This document shows, in pieces, positions 24,485 to 31,740 of a stretch of 64,000 nucleotides of DNA; position 1 is the stretch's first letter, and every line of letters begins with the position of its first letter. The stretch comes from Streptomyces bottropensis ATCC 25435 (GTDB lineage: Bacteria; Actinomycetota; Actinomycetes; Streptomycetales; Streptomycetaceae): assembly GCF_000383595.1 (NCBI RefSeq), contig NZ_KB911581.1, positions 1,354,276 through 1,418,275 on the forward strand, given 5' to 3'. A program made the translations under genes and the position numbers. The notes beneath the pieces were generated by a model. That model saw only the letters and a program-made list of their open reading frames with translations. It had not been told where the DNA came from and ran no database searches.

Positions 24485-25190
24485 CCAGCCCCAGGCCCGC
24501 CCCGGCCCACCCCTCCGCGTACTCGTGGCGGACGACAACCCGGTGGTCCGCGCCGGCCTCACGGCCCTCCTGGACACGCACCCTGACATCGAGGTGGTCG
24601 CCCAGGCCACGAACGGCGAGGAGGCGGTGACCCGAGCCCGCCGCCACCAACCGGACGTCGCCCTCCTCGACGTCCGTATGCCCGGCACGGACGGGCTCAC
24701 CGCACTCCCCGAACTGGCCGGCCTCTGCCCCGTCATGATGCTGACCTACAGCACGGAACCCGAGGTCGTGGCCGAGGCGCTGCGCCGGGGAGCGGTCGGC
24801 TACCTCGTCCACGGCGAGTTCACGGCACCCGAACTGATCGCGGCGGTACGGGACGTGCGGGAAGGCCGCGCGACCATCTCCACGACTGTCTCATCCTCGC
24901 TCGGCGTTTCCTACGAACCTTCACACGAAAGTCACGACCACTCTTCGCAGCTGCAACCATCTGTGAAACAGTTCAACCGACCGTCCTTCGGCCTGAGTTC
25001 AAGGGAGGTGGAGGTGATGGACCTCATCGCGTCCGGCATGAACAACCGCCAGATCGCCGCCACCTGCTTCATCAGTGAGAAGACCGTCAAGAACCACATC
25101 AACCGGATCTTCGCGAAGCTGCACAGCTCGACGCGCAGCGAAGCGATAGCCCACTGGCTGGGCACGACCCCCGGGGGGTGGCCCCGATGA
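24477..25190 (+). CDS. NarL/LuxR-family response regulator in the Tad operon
   Basis: A 237-residue regulator. Receiver domain about 13-130 with the acidic pair DDN near 19-21, phospho-acceptor Asp65 in LLDVRMPG, Thr in MLTYS and Lys position replaced by His (YLVHGEF). A Ser/His-rich linker (about 135-165) leads to a LuxR helix-turn-helix (about 168-230, GLSSREVEVMDLIASG and TVKNHINRIFAKL). The loss of the conserved receiver Lys may alter signalling. The linker DNA is less G+C-biased than the rest. Confidence 0.92.
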   Translation: MPDQPQARPGPPLRVLVADDNPVVRAGLTALLDTHPDIEVVAQATNGEEAVTRARRHQPDVALLDVRMPGTDGLTALPELAGLCPVMMLTYSTEPEVVAEALRRGAVGYLVHGEFTAPELIAAVRDVREGRATISTTVSSSLGVSYEPSHESHDHSSQLQPSVKQFNRPSFGLSSREVEVMDLIASGMNNRQIAATCFISEKTVKNHINRIFAKLHSSTRSEAIAHWLGTTPGGWPR

Positions 25191-25295
25191 CCCCACCCTC
25201 CAGGGAAATTTGGGCCCCCGGACCCACCCCCGGTACGCGCTGTCTCACGTACGGTGATCCGGTTGGTGTCGGCATCGCGCGGGAAGGCAACCGCC

Positions 25296-25502
25296 ATGAA
25301 GGTGAAGCACCGTTTCCAGGCCTGGAGGACCACCGTCGTCTCCCGCATGCGCGGGAAGGGGCGGGACGCGGGCGCGGGGTTCGTGGAGTACGCGGGAATC
25401 ATGATCATCATCGCGGGGATCTTCGTGATGATCGACAGCTTGGGGCTCGACGGTTTGATCTCCCAGGCGATCCTGAACGCGGTGAAGAGCGTCGTCGGCT
25501 GA
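25296..25502 (+). CDS. flp: Flp-type (type IVb) pilin
   Basis: A 68-residue prepilin. A 26-residue basic leader ends GRDAG, followed by AGFVEYAGIMIIIAGIFVMI. Cleavage between Gly26 and Ala27 puts Glu at +5 and Tyr at +6, the Flp signature, giving a mature pilin of 42 residues. GGAAGG lies about ten bases before ATG 25296. No prepilin peptidase (TadV/CpaA) is in the window, so processing must use an enzyme encoded elsewhere. The stop overlaps a CTG that probably starts the next gene. Confidence 0.9.
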   Translation: MKVKHRFQAWRTTVVSRMRGKGRDAGAGFVEYAGIMIIIAGIFVMIDSLGLDGLISQAILNAVKSVVG

Positions 25503-26116
25503 TCCGGGCGCGGCTGGTCGGTGACCAGGGATCGACGCTTCCCATCTATATCTGGCTGACGACGATTCTGCTTTTCGCGGCGCTGGCCTTTTTCGTGTTC
25601 GCACAGGCGGCATCCGCGCGCAACGGCGCACAGTCGGCGGCGGACGCTGCGGCGTTGGCGGCAGCACAGCAGGCGCGGGACGAATTGTTGCTGAACCTCG
25701 AAGACGCCATCGGGGGCGGTGACACCGACTGGTTGGACTGGCTCGACCTGCCTGAGGGAGAACTTCCTCTGGAAGGAGCCGACGCCGCGGCCGCGGAGTT
25801 GGCTGCCCAGAACAACTCCAGCCTTGAAGGTGGTGCTCAGCTCACCGAGGTGGACGGTGCTCCGGGGTTCCAGGTCCACGTGGTCACGGACTACACCGTG
25901 GGCGATTCGATCATTCCAGGCACCGAGAGCATGCCGGCCAAGGCCCAGGCGGTCGCCGTCATCCAGCCGCGCTGCGACCTCGCTCCGGACGCCGACCCCG
26001 AGAAGCCGGTCTCCCTGGACTGCGACGGCGTGCCCGTGGACATCGACCCCGGAAACTTCGATCCGGACGACCTTCCCGACGCGTCCGTGATGTTCTCTGT
26101 GTATCTGGCCAAGTGA
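25499..26116 (+). CDS. TadE/TadG-like pilus protein, probable CTG start
   Basis: A 205-residue protein: short N-terminus (IRARLVGDQGS), one membrane helix (TLPIYIWLTTILLFAALAF), then AARNGAQSAADAAALAAAQ-like helix typical of TadG (Pfam TadE-like/Tad family), and an acidic extracellular domain with two Cys. In this frame there is no ATG, GTG or TTG between the flp gene and the membrane helix. CTG 25499 overlaps the flp TGA as CTGA, mimicking ATGA coupling, and gives the expected N-terminus length. It is therefore probably translated by coupling from flp with a rare start codon. Confidence 0.78.
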   Translation: MIRARLVGDQGSTLPIYIWLTTILLFAALAFFVFAQAASARNGAQSAADAAALAAAQQARDELLLNLEDAIGGGDTDWLDWLDLPEGELPLEGADAAAAELAAQNNSSLEGGAQLTEVDGAPGFQVHVVTDYTVGDSIIPGTESMPAKAQAVAVIQPRCDLAPDADPEKPVSLDCDGVPVDIDPGNFDPDDLPDASVMFSVYLAK

Positions 26117-26131
26117 GAGGAAGCCGTACCG

Positions 26132-26728
26132 ATGAACCTCCGGCACACCATGAAGGGCCGCAGGACAGTGACCGCGGTGGCGATCGCGACCGGGCTGGTC
26201 CTCACGGTGGCCGGTTGCGGCGGCGGAGACGACGACAAGCCGGCGGACAGCAAGGGCTCGTCGTCGGCCCCGTCCAAGAAGGACTCCAGCGATGATGAGC
26301 AGGATCCGACGAAACCCACCACTGATGCAGTCTTGGCCGAGGTGAAGGGCGAGAACGGGCTGACGCTCACAGTGACGTCCGCTCAGAGGGACAGGGGTGG
26401 CTTCGTCACCGTCGAGGGCACCGTCGTGAACAACACCGGCGAGGCCTGGGTCCCGGCGAATTGGCGAGGAGACGAGAAGGAACTGACCAAGAACGGCGCA
26501 TCCATCGCCGGTGCCAACCTCGTCGACCAGTCCGGGAAGAAGAAGTACCTCGTTCTGCGTGACACCTCGGGCCGATGCCTATGCACGCAGTTCACCGGCG
26601 GTGTCGACGAGGGCGCGACCGCCCAGTGGTTCGCCCAGTTCCCCGCCCCTCCCGAAGACACCACCTCCGTGGACTTCCAGGTCGGCTCCATGCCCCCCGC
26701 CACGATCGAACTCTCCGAGGGCGAGTGA
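26132..26728 (+). CDS. Putative lipoprotein in Tad operon
   Basis: A 198-residue protein with a basic N-terminus, hydrophobic segment and lipobox VAGC (Cys29). A Ser/Asp/Lys-rich linker (about 35-65) leads to a beta-sandwich-like domain (about 70-198) with a CLC motif, resembling the DUF4352-type extracellular lipoprotein domain. It begins 15 bases after the TadG-like stop, and the OmpA-like gene follows at once. It could anchor or brace the pilus at the membrane face; no function known. Confidence 0.78.
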   Translation: MNLRHTMKGRRTVTAVAIATGLVLTVAGCGGGDDDKPADSKGSSSAPSKKDSSDDEQDPTKPTTDAVLAEVKGENGLTLTVTSAQRDRGGFVTVEGTVVNNTGEAWVPANWRGDEKELTKNGASIAGANLVDQSGKKKYLVLRDTSGRCLCTQFTGGVDEGATAQWFAQFPAPPEDTTSVDFQVGSMPPATIELSEGE

Positions 26729-26735
26729 CGTGACG

Positions 26736-27371
26736 ATGACCGCCCCCACCCCACGCGCCGCCGTGCTGGCCGGAGCCGTGGCCGTCCTGGCCGCCCTCAC
26801 CCTCGCCGCCCCCGCGTACGCCGAGGACGACCCGAGCGAACCCCCGGGCACCGTCACCACCTCCCCACCGCCGGAGGTCGACGCGAACAGTCCGGGGCTG
26901 AAGCTCGCCCAAGGGGCCACGCTCGCCCCGGCGAAGGTCCTGGACATCAAGTCGGTCGTGGAGGACCTCGGCGGTGAGGAGCGCCGGGAGGACACGAACG
27001 AGAACGTGACGTTCGCGCTCCAGGCGGAGGTTCTCTTCCCGAAGAACAGCGCGAAACTCAACCCGCAGGCCCGCTCACGCATCCAGGCGATCGCGGAGGA
27101 GATCAAGAAGCAGGACGCGGCCAAGATCCGCGTCTTCGGCTTCACGGACAACCTCGGCTCGTACGCCCACGGCCTGACGCTGTCCAAGAAGCGCGCGGAG
27201 GCCGTCCACGACCTCCTCGCCGCCGACCTGGACGGCGACGTCACCTTCGAGGTGCGCGGCTACAGCGAGGACTACCCGATCGCCGACAACGCGACGGAAG
27301 AGGGCCGTAAGAAGAACCGCCGAGTGGAGGTCTCGTTCCCGAGGACCGGAGGAACGACGACCGACAGCTGA
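26736..27371 (+). CDS. OmpA-like peptidoglycan-binding protein
   Basis: A 211-residue exported protein: signal peptide (about 1-28, ending AAPAYA), linker, and a C-terminal OmpA/MotB domain (about 100-205). GFTDNLGSYAHGLTLSKKRA and RKKNRRVEVSF carry the Asp and Arg that grip the diaminopimelate peptide. In a Gram-positive this fixes something to peptidoglycan, plausibly the pilus base. Start may be ATG 26736 or GTG 26730; GAGGG upstream suits the GTG slightly better. It is the last gene of the Tad operon; a GntR gene converges 13 bases beyond. Confidence 0.87.
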   Translation: MTAPTPRAAVLAGAVAVLAALTLAAPAYAEDDPSEPPGTVTTSPPPEVDANSPGLKLAQGATLAPAKVLDIKSVVEDLGGEERREDTNENVTFALQAEVLFPKNSAKLNPQARSRIQAIAEEIKKQDAAKIRVFGFTDNLGSYAHGLTLSKKRAEAVHDLLAADLDGDVTFEVRGYSEDYPIADNATEEGRKKNRRVEVSFPRTGGTTTDS

Positions 27372-27384
27372 CCGGCGGGGAAGA

Positions 27385-27657
27385 CTACTCGCCGGGATCG
27401 TCTGCCGGGTACGCGACGAACGTGCCCTTGGCGGGGAGGGTGACGACGAGACCGCGCTCCCGCAGCTCGCGGGTGGCGCGGCGGGCGGTCAGGTGTGCCA
27501 CTCCGTACTCGACGGCGAGGTCACGTTCGCCGGGAAGACGTGCGCCGGGCCGCAGCTCACCCTTGGCGATGCGGTCAGCGATGTGATCGGCCATCTGCAT
27601 GTAGACGTACGCGATCTTGTGCGGGTCGATCGGCGACTGCTCGGGGTCCGGGGTCAT
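27385..27657 (-). CDS. Short GntR-family regulator (DNA-binding domain only)
   Basis: A 90-residue protein made only of the GntR winged helix (about 15-85, ADRIAKGELRPGARLPGERDLA and THIS-type AHLTARRATRELRERG), with no effector domain. Such short regulators are common in Streptomyces, often beside small-gene operons or mobile elements. It diverges from two small genes at 27751-28274, so the 93-base gap between is the likely operator. It converges with the Tad operon. Confidence 0.85.
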   Translation of the reverse strand: MTPDPEQSPIDPHKIAYVYMQMADHIADRIAKGELRPGARLPGERDLAVEYGVAHLTARRATRELRERGLVVTLPAKGTFVAYPADDPGE

Positions 27658-27750
27658 TCCAACAACGTACGGCTGCGATCAGCTGTGCGAATCAATGAGG
27701 CGTGCATAACCGCTATACACCGCGCATGTCTACCCAGTAGCGTGCTTGCC

Positions 27751-28074
27751 ATGCTCGACCACGCCCTCCGCCTCTTGGCCCAGCTGCTGCACACCTGCCT
27801 GCCCCACCCCCGCGGCCGACACCGGGCCGAACCACCGCCACCCCCGCCTCCGCCCCCGCCGCTCATCACCCAACCCCACGCACCCCATCCCCACGTCCAC
27901 CCGAACCCCCACCCCCAGCCCCGCCCCCTGGACGACCGCATCCGCCGGCGCGCCACCCGAGGTCTCCGTGAACGCCGCCGAGCCCTCTACCTCGCCTCGC
28001 TCGGCCTGGACTCCGAGCCACCCGTACCCCGCGAGGCGCGCGTTCCCGTCGGCGTGGCGGGGACGATTGGATGA
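27751..28074 (+). CDS. Small basic hypothetical protein
   Basis: A 107-residue protein with a short amphipathic N-terminal helix (LDHALRLLAQLL), a His/Pro-rich middle including a run of ten prolines, and an Arg-rich helix (about 60-85). No known domain. The stop overlaps the next start by ATGA. Divergent from the short GntR regulator, which probably controls it. Confidence 0.65.
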   Translation: MLDHALRLLAQLLHTCLPHPRGRHRAEPPPPPPPPPPLITQPHAPHPHVHPNPHPQPRPLDDRIRRRATRGLRERRRALYLASLGLDSEPPVPREARVPVGVAGTIG

Positions 28075-28274
28075 CGCATGGGGAACACCGCACCCCGCGC
28101 CGCCTCCCGGTCCGCATGTGCGTCCGGTGCGAGAACGTCACCGAGAGCCCCGTACTGGTCCACGAGCACCATGGAGCCACCGGCCCCGGCTTCAACGTCT
28201 ACGCCTGCGCGGAGTGCGCCGTGCACTACCCGCCCCTGGCGGGCGCGTTCGGCGACGCCACGGACGGCCCCTGA
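28071..28274 (+). CDS. Small zinc-ribbon-like protein
   Basis: A 67-residue protein with MCVRCEN near residue 16 and ACAECAVH near 45, two CxxC pairs that could form one zinc site. It is coupled by ATGA to the upstream small gene. Too short for a confident family; the pair with a short GntR regulator looks like a self-contained regulatory unit. Confidence 0.68.
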   Translation: MTHGEHRTPRRLPVRMCVRCENVTESPVLVHEHHGATGPGFNVYACAECAVHYPPLAGAFGDATDGP

Positions 28275-28380
28275 CCAGGCGTCGAACACCAATTCCCACC
28301 ATCCGTTCCACCGACGGCGTAGCCACGTGCGGTGTGATGCGAAGCGTTCACGCCACCGGAAACGCCAGGGAGCCGCAGTC

Positions 28381-28992
28381 ATGCGAAAGATCGTCCTGAT
28401 GATGTCCGTGTCCCTCGACGGCTACATCGAGGGGCCGAACCGTGAGATCGACTGGCACGTGGTCGACGACGAGCTGCACGCGCACTTCAACGACGTCCTC
28501 AGGGGCATGGGAGCCTTCCTCGAAGGCCGCGTCACCTACCAGCTGATGGACGCCTACTGGCCCACCGCCGACCAGGACCCCGAGGCCTCGCCCATCGTCG
28601 TCGACTTCGCCACGATCTGGCGGAACATGCCGAAGCTGGTCTTCTCCCGGACCCTGCGGCACGGGGACCGGCACACGACGATCGTCCGGGACGTCGTCGT
28701 GGCGGACATCCTGGCGCTCAAGGCACAGGACGGCGGCGACCTGGCCCTCGGCGGCGCCGATCTGGCGGCCGAGTTCATGCGGCACGACCTGGTCGACGAG
28801 TACCGGATCTACGTCCACCCGGTACGCCTGGGCGCCGGCAAGCGGCTCTTCCCGGAGGGCGACACCGCCACCCCGAGCGGTCTGCGCCTGATCGAGACCC
28901 GCGCCTTCGGCAACGGCGTCGTCCTCATGCGCCACGGCCGCCCGGTCGACCGACCCACCGACCACCGCGGCGCCGACCCCGGGAACGGCTAA
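28381..28992 (+). CDS. DHFR-like / RibD C-terminal-domain reductase
   Basis: A 203-residue protein of the dihydrofolate-reductase-like family (YwjB/YyaP type). KIVLMMSVSLDGYIEG at the N-terminus and LALGGADLAAEFMRHDLVDEYRI in the second half are diagnostic. These are NADPH-dependent reductases of unknown physiological substrate. Its TAA overlaps by two bases with the TAG of the convergent permease gene, so transcription termination must occur inside one of the genes. Confidence 0.85.
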   Translation: MRKIVLMMSVSLDGYIEGPNREIDWHVVDDELHAHFNDVLRGMGAFLEGRVTYQLMDAYWPTADQDPEASPIVVDFATIWRNMPKLVFSRTLRHGDRHTTIVRDVVVADILALKAQDGGDLALGGADLAAEFMRHDLVDEYRIYVHPVRLGAGKRLFPEGDTATPSGLRLIETRAFGNGVVLMRHGRPVDRPTDHRGADPGNG

Positions 28993-30455
28993 CCCCCGCC
29001 CCCGTGTTCGTCCGCGTACGCCCGCAACGACCCCACCACCGTGTTCGTGACCGCGACCAGCGGCACGGCGACCACCGCGCCCCCGATGCCCGCGATCATG
29101 CCCCCGGCGGCGACGGCCAGGACGACGGCCAGGGGGTGCACCCGTACGGCCCGTCCGAGGATGAACGGCTGCAGGATGTGCCCCTCGATCTGCTGGACGG
29201 CGAGCACGACGACCAGTGTCATGACAGCGGTGAAGACGCCTTGCGTCACCAGCGCCACGACCACGGCCAGCGCGCCCGAGACGACCGCACCCACCAGGGG
29301 GATGAAGGAGAACAGGAAGATGAAGACGGCCAGCGGGACCGCCATCGGCACATCGAGGAAGTAGATCCCCAGGCCGATGAAGATGGCGTCGATCAGCGCC
29401 ACGACCACTGTGCCGCGCACATACGCCGTCAGCGTCCGCCAGGCGCGCGGCCCCGCGTCGGCGACACCCGGCCGGGCCGCCGTGGGCACCAGCTTCAGCG
29501 TCCACTGCCAGATCCTCTTACCGTCGTACAGGAGGAAGAGCGTGGAGAACATCGTCAACAGGATGCCGGTGAGCGCCTCGACGAGGACGGTCACGCCCTC
29601 CAGGCCCGCCGAGGTGATCGTGTCCGTGTTGTCGCTGACCGCCTCGCGGAGGTTCTTGGCGATGTCGTTGATCTGGTTCTCGGTGACGTGGAACGGGCTG
29701 TCGAGCAGCCAGCGCTGCAACTCGTCGATGCCGTCCTGGATCTGGTCGGAGAGGTCGTCGATGTTCTCCATGACCTGCCAGGTGACGAACCAGCCGATCA
29801 GTCCGATGACGACGAAGCCGAGGGCGGCGGTCAGGGCGGTGGCGAGGCCGCGCGGTACACCGTGCCGGGTCAGCCGTGCCACGGCCGGCTGGAGCATGGC
29901 GGTGATGAGCAGCGCGGCGGTGAACGACATCACCAGCAGCTGGACGGAGCTGATGATGCGCATCAACACCCAGACGGTGCCCGCGAGCACGAGCAGCCGC
30001 CAGCCGGCCTCGGCCGCCACCCGCATGCCCCAGGGCACCGCCGTCGCGGGATCGGGCCGGGTGGGGAGGACCGGGACGGCCGTCCAACCCGGAGCGCCAC
30101 CGGGGGAGCCCGCCGACCCGCCCGCCTCGCCCGTGGCGTCCTCGACCCCGCTCCCGGACTCCTTCGTGGTCCGGACACCCGCGACACCCTCGGAACGACC
30201 GGAGCCCGAGCCGGAGCCGGATCCGGACCCGGCCCCTGACCCCGCGTCAGAGGCAGGCCCCGTACCGGAGCCGAGGCCGCTGTCGCCCCCTCCGTCCGCC
30301 CCGCTGTCGCGTCGCCGCCCGGCCGGGGCGTCCCTGCCGCCGTCCGGGTCCTCGGTCTCCGACTCGATCTCCGCCCGGCGCCGCTCCAGCCTGTCGGCCC
30401 ACCGGTGCAACCCGGTGCCGACCCGGCCGAGCCACCCGGGCACCCGCGACATCAT
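28989..30455 (-). CDS. AI-2E family (PerM/TqsA-like) membrane permease
   Basis: A 488-residue protein. The first 145 residues are hydrophilic with a Gly/Ser repeat (GSGSGSG run), not part of the family fold. The rest has about seven membrane helices in the AI-2E/PerM pattern, with GVPRGLATAL, the amphipathic loop with MENIDDLSDQIQDG, and QQIEGHILQPFILGRAV near the C-terminus. ATG 30455 (or 30452) follows a GGGGGAAGAGGG ribosome site. Family members export AI-2 or act as antiporters; substrate here unknown. Confidence 0.88.
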   Translation of the reverse strand: MMSRVPGWLGRVGTGLHRWADRLERRRAEIESETEDPDGGRDAPAGRRRDSGADGGGDSGLGSGTGPASDAGSGAGSGSGSGSGSGRSEGVAGVRTTKESGSGVEDATGEAGGSAGSPGGAPGWTAVPVLPTRPDPATAVPWGMRVAAEAGWRLLVLAGTVWVLMRIISSVQLLVMSFTAALLITAMLQPAVARLTRHGVPRGLATALTAALGFVVIGLIGWFVTWQVMENIDDLSDQIQDGIDELQRWLLDSPFHVTENQINDIAKNLREAVSDNTDTITSAGLEGVTVLVEALTGILLTMFSTLFLLYDGKRIWQWTLKLVPTAARPGVADAGPRAWRTLTAYVRGTVVVALIDAIFIGLGIYFLDVPMAVPLAVFIFLFSFIPLVGAVVSGALAVVVALVTQGVFTAVMTLVVVLAVQQIEGHILQPFILGRAVRVHPLAVVLAVAAGGMIAGIGGAVVAVPLVAVTNTVVGSLRAYADEHGGGG

Positions 30456-30538
30456 CCGCCCTCTTCCCCCGTCATCTCTGCTGGTCACCACTCCTCCCGG
30501 AGGCCGCGATCCCGCTCGGCGAACCGACCGTACATGGC

Positions 30539-30573
30539 CGAAGCCCTCCACCAAAGGACGGTGGAGGGCTTCG
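30539..30573. terminator. Hairpin terminator
   Basis: CGAAGCCCTCCACC pairs perfectly (14 bp) with GGTGGAGGGCTTCG around a 7-base loop. It lies 45 bases beyond the stop of the minus-strand transglycosylase gene, the transcript it most likely ends. Confidence 0.8.
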
Positions 30574-30617
30574 CAAGGTTGAGCGGCGGGCGGTCAAGCC
30601 CTCGACGGCCTGGAGGC

Positions 30618-31325
30618 CTAGTACCAGTTGTTCGCCTGCCAAAACGTCCAGGCTTCGCACGGGCTGCCGTAGCGGGATTCCATGTAGTTCAGGCCCCACT
30701 TGATCTGCGTGGCCGGATTGGTCTGCCAGTCGGAACCGACGGACGACATCTTGGAGCCGGGCAGCGCCTGGAAGAGTCCGTACGCACCCGAGGAGGGGTT
30801 GACGGCCTTGTAGTTCCAGGTGGACTCGTGGTTCACGATGTTGCTGAAGCACGTCCACTGGTCGCTGGCCACGACGGCCTTCGCCATCGCCTGGATCTCG
30901 GCGACGGTGTACGAACTCTGCGTGGGGATGTCACCGAGCGAACCGGCGGCTGCGGACTTGGCCTTGACGTCGGCCGCCGCCGCTTCCTTCGCCTTGCGCT
31001 CCTGCTCGGCCTTCTCCGCCGCCTGCTGCTTGTCGATCGCGTCCTGGGCCGCCTTCTTACGGGCGGTCTCCTCGGCGTCCTTGCGGGCGCTCGCGTCGGC
31101 GGCGACGGCCTGGGCGTCGGCCTGAGCTGTCAGGGACGCGGTCTGCACCTGGGCCTGCTCGCCCACAGGGATGTCGGCGAGCAACATGGTGTCGTTCGCG
31201 ACCGCCTCGGCGTCGTCAGTCGTCGTCTGGGCGGTGCTGCCCGAGGCAACTCCGACGACACTGCCGACTGCGGTGACCGCGGTGGCCGAGGCCACTGCGA
31301 ATCCCCGGACCGAAATCCGGCTCAC
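30618..31325 (-). CDS. Secreted SLT-domain lytic transglycosylase
   Basis: A 235-residue exported cell-wall hydrolase. Signal peptide about 1-30 (VRGFAVASATAVTAVG); an Ala/Lys/Glu-rich coiled-coil-like stalk (about 60-140); C-terminal transglycosylase domain (about 155-235) with NHESTWNYKAVNPSSGAYGLFQ, where Glu is catalytic, and YMESRYGSPCEAW. GTG 31325 was chosen because GGAAGG lies six bases upstream and the signal begins there; ATG 31343 is the alternative. The stalk plus single domain matches resuscitation/spore-germination type hydrolases in Streptomyces. A Crp-like site lies about 280 bases upstream. Confidence 0.9.
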   Translation of the reverse strand: MSRISVRGFAVASATAVTAVGSVVGVASGSTAQTTTDDAEAVANDTMLLADIPVGEQAQVQTASLTAQADAQAVAADASARKDAEETARKKAAQDAIDKQQAAEKAEQERKAKEAAAADVKAKSAAAGSLGDIPTQSSYTVAEIQAMAKAVVASDQWTCFSNIVNHESTWNYKAVNPSSGAYGLFQALPGSKMSSVGSDWQTNPATQIKWGLNYMESRYGSPCEAWTFWQANNWY

Positions 31326-31606
31326 ACGGTTTCCTTCCAGCATCGCCCGCCTCGGTGACCCTGGCGGACGCAATCGTGCCCCTGTTCGCTGGCCTCCAAC
31401 TGCGGGGTCACGGAGGCGCGGGCCCGGTGGGCAACTCCCTTGCGAGGAGCGCCGCGAGGTGCTCGGGCGGCATACGACGAAGGCTATGGAGTTGACCTGG
31501 TGCATCTGTGGTGCCGTACCGCTGGGGGTACAGGTGTGTCGTATGCGGGGCCTGACAGGAATGAGACTCTGCCGTAACCCGACACCCCGAGGCAATTCAG
31601 TGGTGA

Positions 31607-31622
31607 GTGTGAAAGCTCACAC
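31607..31622 (-). promoter_or_regulatory. Crp-like palindrome upstream of transglycosylase gene
   Basis: GTGTGA and TCACAC form a perfect inverted repeat with a 4-base spacer; read inward it contains GTG-N6-CAC, the core reported for Streptomyces Crp. Its outer halves are closer together than in the E. coli CRP site. It sits in the long leader of the SLT gene. Confidence 0.4.
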
Positions 31623-31664
31623 CTCGTTTGACGCCGGAGATTCACGGAAAGCCGCACGCACCAA

Positions 31665-31708
31665 GGCGCCGCCCGGCTAGGCTGCTGAGCCTTTTGCCGG
31701 GCGGCGCC
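31665..31708 (-). terminator. Strong hairpin terminator after phoH
   Basis: A perfect 13-bp stem (GGCGCCGCCCGGC / GCCGGGCGGCGCC) encloses an 18-base loop that can itself fold (AGGCT/AGCCT). It is 33 bases beyond the PhoH stop on the minus strand. Confidence 0.75.
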
Positions 31709-31740
31709 CTGGGGTTGGGGCTGATTCCGGGAGGTCGGGG

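Noticed and set aside
31344..31600. c-di-AMP (ydaO-type) riboswitch upstream of the SLT hydrolase
   Set aside because: Expected by family habit, but I could not find its conserved GGGG/CCGAA blocks on the minus strand.
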